DNA of 64,000 nucleotides, taken from assembly GCF_937616625.2 (NCBI RefSeq), contig NC_065576.1, positions 16,370,501 through 16,434,500 of the forward strand. The letters run 5' to 3'. Source of the DNA: Mercurialis annua. Taxonomy: Eukaryota; Streptophyta; Magnoliopsida; Malpighiales; Euphorbiaceae. The first letter of the stretch is position 1. Each line of letters begins with the position of its first letter. This document shows positions 49,840 to 61,465 of this stretch, one piece after another. A program made the position numbers and the translations under genes. The notes below the pieces were generated by a model. The model was not told the origin of the DNA. It was given only the letters and a program-made list of their open reading frames with translations, and made no database searches.

Positions 49840-51774
49840 TGTTGGCGCAGGGGGACGCGCGGGTCCGGATCGTATATTTCAATTCAAAATCGAAATTCCA
49901 ATAATCTGGATCCTAAAGTTGATCATATCAACAACAAATGGATCGTCGTATCATTTAGTAATTAAAGCACGCATCTAGAAATCGAAAGAAGAATACCTAT
50001 GTCGATTCTCCAACGATTCTTGTAGTCCCGAAAGTACGGCGACCTCAAGCTCGTCCACAAGAGTATGCGTCCGATTGAATCCTCGCCTTGAAGTAATCTG
50101 CAAGAGTTCCTCTTGCCGAGCAGCCCTAAGCTCAAACTCTTGCCACGATTACATCCTTGCTCGGATGTATGAAAAACGTCGCCAAGTTTTTCCCGTGATT
50201 GATGACTACTTGAACTCCTTCAAGTGCTTTCTCTCTCTATAACTTTGTAGTGAGATGTGTGTTGTGTGGTGTATTGAAATGAGCAAGGACATGTTCTATT
50301 TATAGTCTATAGCATGTCTTAAGAATGCAACACCTTGCAAGCTAGGTGTCACACACCAAGCAAAGGTGTTGCCACCACATGACACCTTTCATGTGGTGAC
50401 ATCATATAGGTGATGTCATCATATGACATCACATATATGACATAAGCTTATCTCATTACATCATCACCATGACAGCATCATTCCATTAGCTTATGATTAA
50501 TGATTTAAGTATCATTAATTACACAAATTAATTAGGTTCCTACTAATTTATAACTCTTATAAATTAGTGCCTAATTAACTTGGACATAGTACAATTAGGT
50601 TCCTACTAATTTATAACTCTTAAAAATTAGTCCTTTATTTGTACTTGTTTTTCATCTTAGATTAATTTCCGAGATATGCTAGTATCCATATGAAATTGAT
50701 CTTTCGTAAACTCAATCGGTTGCACACTCTATTGTGTGTGACTAACTAGGTTCACATCTATATGGCAATGAGAGTCATAAGAAACGCCTTTCTTATATTA
50801 AATAATTAAATCCCATTTAATTATTAATTCTCGTAGATCGAGAGTGACGTCTAGCAACATATCACGACCCCCAAATAGAGATGAATGTTTCGATGCATTC
50901 TTTATCAACCAATGTTCATAATTACCGTACACTCAAAATTCCCTTCATCTAAGATTCCAATCTCGACTAGTGTCACGGTTAAGTCAAACACCATTTGTCT
51001 TGATTATATGACATCATCTCTCAGTTCTAATTCTTGATAAATATGACTTCCACTAGAAACAACTTTCTATGTAAGTCATATACACCTGCGCAGGTTTTAT
51101 CATCCATCAAGAATAATTTGAGATAGCATAGAATCTTTTCTCCGTTCATCCAGAGTGATGAATCCTTTCTAGGTTAAACCCCTATCTCCATATACAACTA
51201 ATTAGAGCCAACACATCCTGTGGCCCTAGCTTATGAAAGATCTAGGGTTAAAGAGTATCAAACTCTAATCACCTATATACAAGATAGTGTCACCACAAGT
51301 CAAAGGACATATGTACAATTATGAACTAGATGAAATTAAATTGACTTTAATGAATTACCATGTATATGTCATCTAGTGTCAATTGTTCGACTCACTCAAC
51401 ACCTTGAGTGTCCACATGTTTATTCAGATCCACATCAAGTAGTATGAGACTAACTACTTTCTATAATTAGCAACTCTTTACTAATCAGGAGAATAAATAG
51501 AGGTGACAATCTTTCCGGGATAATGCGATGACCTTATTTACAGGACCCCATCGATCGTGAACGGTTATTTAGATCACTGGTATAATAGAATCTGTCACTC
51601 ATATTCTTAACACCTTAACAATAGATTCTATCACAAGTGAAAAAGACAATACGTAATAAATGAACACTTAGTTGATGAGACACTTAGTTCAAATAGAACA
51701 TATATATCTTTGCCATTGGGATTAATTCTACAAATATATATGATCAAATGGCCCTAGGGCACATACTACTAACA
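49840..51774 (-). mobile_element. Solo LTR of the copia family
   Basis: The minus strand begins TGTTAGTAGTATGTGCCC (plus end ACTACTAACA at 51774) and ends CCTGCGCCAACA at 49840. It is 1935 bp with a perfect TSD AGAAC at 49835-49839 and 51775-51779. It is the same family as the element at 33315-43733 but in opposite orientation. Only about one 52-bp-type unit remains near 50340-50400. It has TATA at 50297-50304 (minus) and no internal region, so it is a solo LTR. Confidence 0.96.
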
Positions 51775-52318
51775 AGAACAGCCCTAAGTATGGATTTCCA
51801 GCAATATAACATCACCCAAAACAGTAATTAATCATGACAAGATCAACCCAAAGACCTAGCATTCAATCCTAACAATTTACATTGTAAGTCTAGGGTATAA
51901 CTCAGTCGCAACACACACAAGAGTCATCCTAACATACAATTCAGATTCAACATCATAAAGACAGTAGATAAAACCATTACAACAACATCAACGAATCTAG
52001 AAAGTGATAGACACAATTTGGCGTAAAAATGGTACATACCCGATGTGAGATGATGAAATGAATTGAAGAACAAGTGAGATCATATTAGAGGTGATATCTA
52101 TAATACCCAAGCTCTGGAAAAAACGATTAACAAGTAAGGAATCGATACGAATGACGGAGCTATGATTTCGTAAAGGAAAAGTGTAAGAATTTACTTACCA
52201 AAGCCCCACGATTGAAGAGATGGAAGAGAAGAGATCCAGTTCAGAGTGTTTTTATGATTAGGGTTCGGCTAGGGTTTGTAAAAAGTGAAAAAGAGCATTT
52301 AAAATCAGATAACGGATC

Positions 52319-52326
52319 TATTTATA
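52319..52326 (-). promoter_or_regulatory. TATA box (TATAAATA, minus strand) of the truncated LTR
   Basis: TATAAATA on the minus strand, directly downstream of the CpG cassette in element orientation. Confidence 0.6.
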
Positions 52327-52350
52327 GAATCCGAATCAAAGTTACAGGTG

Positions 52351-52471
52351 AGGACGCGATGGGAGGCGCGATGCGAGGCGCGTTCGTCCCATCGCGCCTT
52401 CACAGGCGCACAAAAACAGCCTGGGGCGCGTTGCGAGGCGCGATAGCCCATTGCGCCCTCCAACGCGCCTC
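52351..52471 (-). repeat. CpG-rich repeat cassette
   Basis: Repeated GGCGCGATGCGAGGCGCG-type sequence with inverted copies (ATCGCGCC, CAACGCGCC). It is related to the cassette at 8969-9153. The open frame at 52212-52646 passes through it and is not a gene. Confidence 0.7.
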
Positions 52472-52782
52472 AAATTTTGATCCAATGGTCAACTTTGTCT
52501 CGAGCACAGCATATCTGAAAATGAGCCCGATCCAATGGTGCAATTGGAGAAATGGATGTTTTATCAAAACATGTCAGATTCAGAAGGCACACGAACACAT
52601 CATCGATTATAAACCGAATACAAATCAAATTGATATCGAAAACTAACACGACACATGCGACACATAGAAGATACAAATCAAACCCCGAAAAAAAGTGTCA
52701 CACCTGCTAATTCCACCATAAATAATCTGAAACCAAGTCAGAAACACAACGAAGTCATGACGGAAAAATACGGGATATTACA

Positions 52783-55700
52783 CAAACATTTTAAACTTTT
52801 AGATTTGTTTCGTAACGTTTTAAACATTTGGCTTAAATTGTTAAAAAGGTGAAACGATTGCATTTGTTTTGTAACGTTTTAAATGTTTGGCTTAAATTTC
52901 TAAAACGTTTAAACTTTTTGCTTAAAATCGCTAAATAGGGGAAACGTTATGATTTGCTTTGTAACGTTTTAATTATTTGGATTAAATGGCTAAAAAGGTG
53001 AAACGTTAGGATTTGTTTCGTAATGTTTTATATATTCGGATTAGTTTCATAACATTTTAAACGTTTGGCTTAAATCGCTAAAAAGATGAAACGTTTGGAT
53101 TTGTTTCGTAACGTTTTAAACGTTTGGCTTAAATCGCTAAAAAGGTGAAATGTTAGGATTTGTTTCATAACATTTTAAATGTTTGGATTTTTTTTGTAAC
53201 GTTTTAAACGTTAAGCTTAAATTTCTAAAAAGGTGAAACGTTAGGATTTGTTTTGTAATGTTTTAAACATTTGTCTAAAATTTCTAAAAAGGTGAAACAT
53301 TAGGATTTGTTTCTTAACGTTTTAAATGTTTGGATTTGTTTTGTAACATTCTAAACGTTTTGCTTAAATCACTAAAAAGGTGAAACATTTGGATTTGTTT
53401 CGTAACGTTTTAAACGTTTGGCTTAAATCGTTAAAAAGGTGAAACGTTAGGATTTGTTCCGTAACGTTTTAAACGTTTGTCTTAAATAGCTAAAAAGGTG
53501 AAACGTTTGGATTTGTTTCGTAACATTTTAAATGTTTGGCTTAAATCGCTAGAAAGGGGAACCGTTTGCATTTGTTTCGTAACGTTTTAAACGTTTGGAT
53601 TTGTTTTGTAACGTTTTAAATGTTTGGATTTCTTTCGTAACATTTTAAACGTTTGGCTTAAATTGCTAAAAGGCTAAACGTTTGTATTTGTTTCATAACA
53701 TTTTAAACATTTGGCTTAAATAGCTAAAAAGGTAGAACATTTGGATTTGTTTCGAAACGTTTCAAACGTTTGGTTTAAATTGCTAAAACGGTGAAACGTT
53801 TGCATTTGTTTCATAACGTTTTAGACATTTGGATTTATTTTGTAACGTTTTAAATGTTTGGATTTCTTTAGTAATGTTTGAAACGTTTGGCTTAAATTGC
53901 AAAAAATGTGAAACGTTAGGATTTGTTTCGTAACGTTTTAAACGTTCGGCTAAATCGCGAAAAAATGGAAACGTTAGGATTTGTTTCGTAATGTTTTAAA
54001 CGTATAGATTTGTTTCGTAACGTTTTAAACATTTGGCTTAAATCGTTAAAAAGGTGAAACGTTAGGTTTTATTTCGTAACTTTTTAAACGTTTGGTTTAG
54101 TTTTATAAAGTTTTAAACGTTTGGCTTAAATCTCTAAAAAGGTGAAACGTTTGGATTTGTTTCGTAGCGTTTTAAACGTTTGGTTTAAATCGCTAAAAAG
54201 GTGAAACGTTAGGATTTTTTTCATAACATTTTAAATGTTTGGACTTTTTTTGTAACTTTTTAAACGTTTGGCTTAAATTGCTTAAAAGGTGAAACGTTAG
54301 GATTTGTTCTGTAACGTTTTAAACGTTTGTCTAAAATTTCTAAAAAGGTGAAATATTAGGATTTGTTTCTTAACGTTTTAAATGTTTGGATTTGTTTTGT
54401 AACATTCTAAACATTTTTCTTAAATCTTAAAAAAGGTGAAACGTTTGGATTTGTTTCGTAACGTTTTAAACGTTTGACTTAATTCGCTAAAAAGGTGAAA
54501 CGTTTAAATTAGTTTCTTAACGTTTTAAACGTTTTGGTTAAATCGCTAAAATGGTGAAGCTTTTGGATCTATTTCGTAACGTTTTAAACGTTTAGATTTA
54601 TTTCGTAACGTTTCAAACGTTTGACTTAAATCGCTAAAAGGTGAAACGTTTGCATTTGTTGCCTAACATTTTATAGGTTTGAAATTATTTGGTATCGTTT
54701 TAAACATTTGGCCTAAATCACTATAAAGGGGAAACGTTTGCATTTGTTGCGTAACGTTTTAAACGGTTGGCTTAAATTGCTAAAGAGGTGAAATATTAGG
54801 ATTTGTTTCGTAACGTTTTGAACGTTTGAAATTGTTTCGTAACATTATAAACGTTTACCTTGAATCGCTTAAAAGGGGAAATGTTTGGATTAGAATTGTA
54901 ATGTTTTAAACGTTTGGCTTAATTCGCTAAAAAGGTGAAACGTTTAGATTTGTTTCGTAACGTTTTAAACGTTTGGATTTGTTTCATAACGTTTTAAGTG
55001 TTTGGCTTAAATCGCTTAAAAGGTGAAACGTTTGCATGTGTTTAGTAACGTTTTAAATGTTTGGATTAATTTTGTAACGTTTTGATTAAATAGCTAAAAA
55101 GGTGAAACGTTAGGATTTGTTTTGTAACGTTTTAAACGTTTGGATTAAATTGCTAAAAATGTAAAAACGTTAGGATTTGTTTCGTAACATTTTAAACGTC
55201 TGGATTTGTTTCATAACATTTTAAACGTTTGGCTTAAATCGCTAAAAAGGTGAAACGTTTGGATTATTTTCGTAACGTATTAAACGTTTGGCTTAAATTG
55301 CTAAAAAGGTGAAAAGTTAGGATTTGTTTTGAAATGTTTTAAATGCTTGGCTTAAATCGCAAAAAAGGTGAAACGTTAGGATTTATTTCGTAATGTTTTA
55401 AACGTTTGGATTTGTTTCCTCAAATTTTAAACGTTTGGCTTAAATCGCAAAGAAGGTGAAACATTTTGATTTTTTTCATAACGTTTGAAACGTTTGGCTT
55501 AAATCGCTAAAAGGTGAAATGTTAGAATTTGTTTTGTAACATTTTAAACGTTTGGATTAGTTTCGTAACGTTTTAAACGTTTCGCTTAAACTCGCTAAAA
55601 AGGTGAAACATTTGGATTTGTTTCGTAATGTTTTAAACGTTTGGCTTAATTCGCCAAAACGGTGAAATGTTAGTATTTGTTTCAGAACGTCTTAACCATT

Positions 55701-58415
55701 TGGATTTGTTTCGTAACGTTTTAAACGTTTGGCTTAAATCACTAAAAATGTTAAATGTTAGGATTTGTTTGGTAACGTTTTAAACATTTGCTTAAATTGC
55801 TGAAAAGGTGAAACGTTACGATTTGTTTCATAACGTTTTAAATATTTGGATTTGTTTTGTAACATTCTAAATGTTTGGCTTAAGTCGCTAAATAGGTGAA
55901 ACGTTCAGATTTGTTTCTTAACGTTTTAAACATTTGACTTAAATCGCTAAAAAGGTTTAACGTTTTGATTAGTTTCTTAACGTTTTAAACATTTGGGTTA
56001 AATCGCTAAAAAGGTGAAACATTTGGATTTCTTTGGTGACATTTTAAACGTTTAGATTTCGTAACGTTTTAAACGTTTGACTTAAATCGCTATAAAGGTG
56101 AAACTTTTGCATTTGTTGTGTAACGTTTTAAATGTTTGGACTTATTTCTTACGTTTGACTTGAATCGCTAAAAGGTGAAACGTTAAGATTTATTTTGTAA
56201 CGTTTTAAACGGTTGGCTTAAATTGCTAAAAAGGTGAAACACCATGATTTGTTTCGTAACGTTTAAACGTTTGGATTTGTTTTGTAACAGTTTAAACGTT
56301 TGGCTTAAATTTCTAAAAAGGGGAAACATTTAGATTTGTTTCGTAACGTTTTAAATGTTTGGCTTAAATTATTGAAAAGGGGAAACGTTTGGACTAGTTT
56401 CGTAAAGTTTTAAACGTTTGGCTTAAATCGCTAAAAAGGGGAAACGTTTGGATTTGTTTCTTAACATTTTAAATATTTGGATTTGTTTCATAATGTTTTA
56501 AATGTTTGGCTTAAATCGTTAAAAAGGTGAAAGAGTTTTATTTTTTTCATAGCGTTTTAAAAGTTTGGATTAATTTTGTAACGTTTTAAACGTTTTGCTT
56601 AAATCTCTAAAAACGGGAAACGTTAAGATTTCTTTTGTAACGTTTTAAACATTTGGATTAAATTGCTAAAAAGGTGAACGTTTGGATGTGTTTGGTAACG
56701 TATTAAACGTATGGCTTAATTCGCTAAAAAGGTGAAATGTTAGGATTTGTTTTGTAACGTTTTAAATGTTTAGCTTAAATCGCTAAAAATATAAAACCTT
56801 AGGATTTGTTTTGTAACGTTTAATACATTTGAATTTGTTTTGAAACATTTCAAACATTTGGCTTAAATCGCGAAGAAGGTGAAACTTTTGGATTAATTTG
56901 GTAACGTTTTTAACGTTTGGTTTAAATCGCTTAAAAGGTGAACCGTTAGGATTTGCTTCGTAACGTTTTAAACGTTACGATTTTTTTGTAACGTTTGAAA
57001 CATATGGATTGGATTCGTAGCGTTTTAAACATTTGGCTTAAACTTCAAAAAAGGGAAACGTTTGGAATAGTTTCGTAACGTTTTTAAAATTTGGCTTAAA
57101 TCGCTAAAAAGGTGAAATGTTAGGATTTGTTTTGTAACGCTTTAAATATTTGACTTAAATCGCTAAAAAGGTGAAATATTAGGATTTGTTTCGTAAAGTT
57201 TTAAACGTTTCGTTTAAATCGCTACAAAGGTGAAACGTTTAGATTTCTTTCGTAACATTTAAAAGGTATGGATTGGTTTCGCAAAGTTGTAAACGTTTGG
57301 CTTAAAATGCTAAAAAAGTGAAACGTTTGGATTTATTTGATAATGTTTGTAAATGTTTGGCTTAAACCTATAAAAAGGTGAAACATTAGGATTTGTTTCG
57401 TAACGATTAAAACATTTCGCTTAAATCGCTTGAAAGGTGAAACGTTAGGATTTGTTTCGTAACGTTTCATACGTTTTGATTGATTATGTACCATTTTAAA
57501 CGTTTGGCTTAAATCGCTATACAAGTGAAACGTTATGATTTGTTACGTAACGTTTTAAACGTTTGGATTTGTTTCGTAATGTTTTAAACGTTTGGTTTAA
57601 ATCGCTAAAAAGGTGAAATGTTAGGATTTGTTTCGTAATGTGAAACATTTGGATTTGTTTCGTTAAGTTTTAAACGTTTGGATTAGTTTCGTACCATTTT
57701 AAACGTTTGGCTTAAATCGCTAAAAAGGAGAAACATTTAGATTTGCTAAGTAACATTTAAACATATGGATATTTTTCGTAACAGTAAAAACGTTTTGCTA
57801 AAATCGCTAACGTTAGGATTTATTTCGTAACGTTTTATACGCTTGGATTGCATTCGTAACGTTTTAAATATTTGGCTTAAAATCACTAAAAAGGCGAAAT
57901 GTTTGGATTTGTTTGATAACGTTTGTAAACGTTTGGCTTAAATCGCTAAAAACGATAAACGTTTGGATTTGTTTCGTAATGTTTTAAACGTTTGGATTTG
58001 TTTCGTAATGTTTTAAACGTTTGGATTGGTCTCGTAACATTTTAAACTTTTGGCTTAAATTGATAAAAAGGTGAACCGCTTGGATTTGTTTCATAAAGTT
58101 TGTAAACGTTTGGCTTAAATCGCTAAAAAGGTGAAACGTTTGGATTTGTTTCATAACGTTTTAAACATTTGGATTGGTTTCATAACATTTATAAACATTT
58201 GGCTTAAATTGCTAAAAAGGTGAAACATTTGGATTTGTTTCATAACGTTTTAAACGTTTTAAACATTTGGCTTAAATTGCTAAAAAGTTGAAATTTTAGG
58301 ATTTGTTTTGTAAAGTTTTAAACGTTTGGCTTAAATCGCTAAAAAAGTGAAACGTTAGGATTTGTTTCGTAACGTTTTAAATGTTTGGATTTTTTTCACA
58401 ACGTTTTAAACGTTT
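52783..58415 (+). repeat. 59-bp satellite array, block 4
   Basis: 5.6 kb of the same satellite and orientation, beginning CAAACATTTTAAAC and ending ...TTTTAAACGTTT at the Tat-like element. The right end includes more divergent units (near 57400-58100). Small frames here, such as 57333-57524, are satellite read through. Confidence 0.97.
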
Positions 58416-58828
58416 TGATGGATATCGCACCCGAAATAGTACCAGAAGACAGTAATAGGACGCAAGTCACAAACGATAAGACCAGTCGTAGGTCCCTGAC
58501 CCAGAACCCAACAGTAACTAACAAATCACGCGGATAAACTAGTCATCCCTGAAGATCAGGGATAATGACAGAAGATAGCTCATCATAACAAGAAGATGAG
58601 CTCAGAATGAAGGAGAAGACTCCTAACACATCACAATGATAACATGTATATATATATTCAGTCCTAAGTCAGGTAAACCCTAATTTTTCACTCATATTCA
58701 CTCTCAACTCCATTCAAATCTATCTGACTTAGGCATCTGAGGGTATTCGAGCCAACACCGGCTCGAATCCTTCTAACCTATTTTCTCTTGTAGGTTGGAT
58801 CAAACTCAAACTGGCAGATAAAGAACCA
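58416..58828 (+). repeat. 5' LTR of the Tat-like element
   Basis: About 410 bp from TGATGGATATCGC to ...AAGAACCA, next to the PBS. A TATATATATA run at 58647-58657 is a probable TATA box. Start and end are inferred from the satellite edge, the TG/CA rule and PBS position, since no second LTR is available to compare. Confidence 0.65.
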
Positions 58829-58833
58829 TTATT

Positions 58834-58843
58834 TGGCGCCGTC
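58834..58843 (+). other. Primer-binding site (tRNA-Asp type)
   Basis: TGGCGCCGTC, followed by TTTGGGAACG. The first 9 bases match the complement of the 3' end of plant tRNA-Asp, the primer commonly used by Tat and Athila elements. Confidence 0.75.
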
Positions 58844-58909
58844 TTTGGGAACGATCAGTTCGTTTTCTACGCAAATTTTTTTTCTTAATTTTGGTTTCTT
58901 GCCGAGAAG

Positions 58910-59533
58910 ATGAATAATGAGGAAGAACCACCACCACCAGGAGTGGTAGCAACGATGGGGGCTTTGCCTGTAAGCAACGGATCAACCCTTCTTCCCGTGG
59001 CCAGCACTGGAGGAGGAGTTGCACCAGGAATCAACCTTATTCCACCAACAACCGGAGTATCGTATGATATTACACCACCACCCCTGAGGAGAGGAGTCCC
59101 AGGACAGACGCATTCACCGTGGGGTTACTACACCCCCCAATATCAAGCACCAATGACGTATCCACCGTCGGGATGGTACCCAGGATATCATCCTTGGAAT
59201 CACCCTAGTTATCAAGGATACCAGAGCCCAATCAACCCAATTCCTTTCCCATCCTTAGACACAGATGGAACAGTGACCTCGACTACACTGGTTCCGCCGT
59301 ATGTGCCACAAGGCGCACCATTACCACCATTATACCATGAAGCAGTTGTGAAAAGTGTTAATGATTTTCAGGACTATTTGGTGGGAGTGGCCAAACAATC
59401 AGCACAACGACATGCAATAAAGGAGGCGCAACCTACGGTCCCAGCGGGGAGGCACAAACCCGAGGCTCTGACGCAGAGAAGGAAAGCAGGAGAAGAAGGC
59501 GCAAGAAGGGGACAATCCGAGCTAATGCCTTAG
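58910..59533 (+). pseudogene. Gag N-terminus of the Tat-like element
   Basis: 207 codons starting MNNEEEPPPPG, rich in proline, tyrosine and glycine, with repeated PP and GY pairs (residues about 50-110). This proline-rich N-terminus precedes the conserved gag core. It ends in a premature stop at 59531-59533, inside a basic stretch. The downstream gag continues in other frames. Confidence 0.7.
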
Positions 59534-60939
59534 CGGAAAGACGCAGATAAAGGTAGAGCAGATGCTCCTCCACGAAACAAAGAAGAGAATTGGGGAATAA
59601 AGAGAAAGACGTAGGCGCAGAGACAATTAAAAGCAATCGAATCCATATCGACGATGAGCACGTATCCAAGGAAGCCATCTCAGCGCAGAAGAAGAAGAAG
59701 GCCCTAGATAAAGACAGAGAGAGCCACTCCTCAAACAAAAGAAGAGGAGCAGAAGAGCAAATAGACATTGACGAGAAAATCAACAACGCCATGAGGAAAT
59801 TTTGAAACGAAGGAAAGGGAGAAGATGAAGACAAAGAAGACGAGGACTCCCCCCTCAAATCTGAAATCCAACTGGTACGATTCCCTTCAAGGTTTAAATT
59901 GCCAATGTTTGATTCTTTTGATGGAACAAGAGACCCGAAGAGCCACATTTCCAAGTTCAAAACAATTATGATGCTATAAGACGTTATGGACCCAATGCTC
60001 TTTAGAGTGTTCCCGGCAACACTGCAAGGGTCGGCACAGAAGTGGTATTCACATCTCAAAGCTGGCTCAATCGGCTACTTTTCTGATTTGGCCATAGGAT
60101 TCAAAGCACGCTTCAGGACCAATATCCCAATGCAAAAAAGTTCCAGCGACTTGAGAAAATGTAAACAAGGAGACCAAGAAACATTGAAGAACTTTGTGGA
60201 GAGATTCAATAAAGAGGCTGTCCAAATCGAGAATTTGAGCCACGACACAGCCATAGAGGTCATGAAGATTGGGACCCGATTGAAGAGCTCCGAGATAAAA
60301 TTCTAATGAAAAAACCAACCACCTTCCAAGACTAAATGCTGATAGCACACAAGTATGTGGAACTGGACGAGGCAAGGAGAACCTTAACCAAGCAGTCGGA
60401 GACAGTGAAACAAGACAACTCCAAATATCAGGGAAAGAAAGAGGAGGAGAGACCCCTGACACAAACATTCAGAGGATTGAGCAGACCCTATGACTTCACA
60501 CCAATGAACCGAGCCCCAATCTATATACTCAGCTGGATGAAGCAAAACCTGGTGATGTTCAACTCCCTGGAGAATGGACCCAGACAAGGAGCGAGACAAG
60601 AGCAAGTACTGTCGCTTCCACGAAGGCTATGGCCACAATATAGACCGCTGCTGGGATCTTAAAAGAGAGATAGAACAACTAATCCAATCAGGAGTCCTGA
60701 GGAAATTCTTCCATGAAAAGATAGGAGAAAAGAGGAAGGGAGAAACCACGGAAAAAGAAGAACAGAATAAGAAAGCTAAAGAAGTCGCAGGCGTAATACA
60801 TGTCATCGACAGAGGCGAGCCTTACAGCAACTCCCAAAAGAAGAAAAGGAACAGAAGAGGATCTGCGACAATCTTTGCAATTGAAAGAGAAATAACTCAA
60901 GAAGTCTCGTTCGGCCCAGAGGATGGAGGACATGTATGA
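59534..60939 (+). pseudogene. Gag core and zinc knuckle of the Tat-like element
   Basis: Broken over several frames. A lysine/glutamate-rich linker at 59590-59805 (NKEKDVGAETIKSN...) precedes the gag core at 59986-60306, with FPATLQGSAQKWYSHL and LKNFVERFNKEAVQIE, typical of Tat-type gag. A zinc-knuckle region at 60574-60939 contains CRFHEGYGHNIDRC, a C-x2-H-x4-H-x4-C pattern, followed by LKREIEQLIQSG. A premature stop ends the core segment at 60306. Confidence 0.85.
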
Positions 60940-60942
60940 GGA

Positions 60943-61462
60943 CCTCACAATGATGCATTAGTAATAGAAGTAGTGATAAGAAACCACCTGGTCAAGCGCA
61001 TCCTGATAGATGAAGGAAGTTCTGTGAACTTGCTAACCCTGGAAGCTTTTAAAGAAATGAAAGGATCAGTCACACTTACGAAAAGCGTATGTCCCACTTA
61101 TTGGGCTAGGAGGAAAGCCAATTCGGCCGGAAGGAACAGTGAACGTGTATGTAGAACTAGGAGAGAAGACTGAGGGGCCACTCAAGAAACTACATGCCCA
61201 GTTCAATGTAGTAGATTTACCTCTAGAGTATAACGGAATCTTCGGTAGACCATTTTTAAACCAATCAAGCGCAGCAACTAGCATCAGGTTATTAACCTTA
61301 AAGATACACACCTTAGAGGGAACGGTAGTAGTAAGGGAAAGCCAAGAAATGGCCAGGGAGTGCTATATGATAACAACAGAAGAAGGAGAAAGCTTACCAA
61401 TCACCACTTTTCTGGCGATGGTCGTAGACGAAGAAGAAGTAGGAGGCGCAGAACCATTCTGA
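60943..61462 (+). pseudogene. Aspartic protease of the Tat-like element
   Basis: Two overlapping frames (60973-61173 and 61139-61462). The active site reads LIDEGSSVNLL, with DEG where DTG or DGG is usual, and the distal motif is YNGIFGRPFL. The two motifs are in different frames, so there is a frameshift between them near 61100-61170. Confidence 0.82.
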
Positions 61463-61465
61463 GAT

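Larger units (their letters stand above)
48734..52782 (-). mobile_element. Truncated Ty3/gypsy LTR, interrupted by a copia solo LTR
   Basis: The minus-strand LTR starts TGTAATATCCCG (plus-strand end CGGGATATTACA at 52782). It carries the CpG cassette at 52351-52471, TATA on the minus strand at 52319, the conserved CAATTGGAGAAATGGATG block near 52540, and a G-box at 48960. The distal end is missing: the sequence equivalent to 33744-34345 of the related LTR is absent, and satellite joins directly at TAGATGGG. The interior is split by a copia solo LTR at 49840-51774. Confidence 0.9.

Noticed and set aside
52212..52646. 144-aa plus-strand open frame
   Set aside because: It covers the CpG cassette and TATA region of a truncated minus-strand LTR, and resembles the translation of the related cassette at 8969-9153, not a gene.
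1298..58415. CRISPR-like array
   Set aside because: Repeats are contiguous, both modules vary, and there are no unique spacers. The context is a plant genome.
1298..58415. CENP-B box in the satellite
   Set aside because: TTTCG is present, but the required spaced A and CGGG do not follow; no match to the box consensus.
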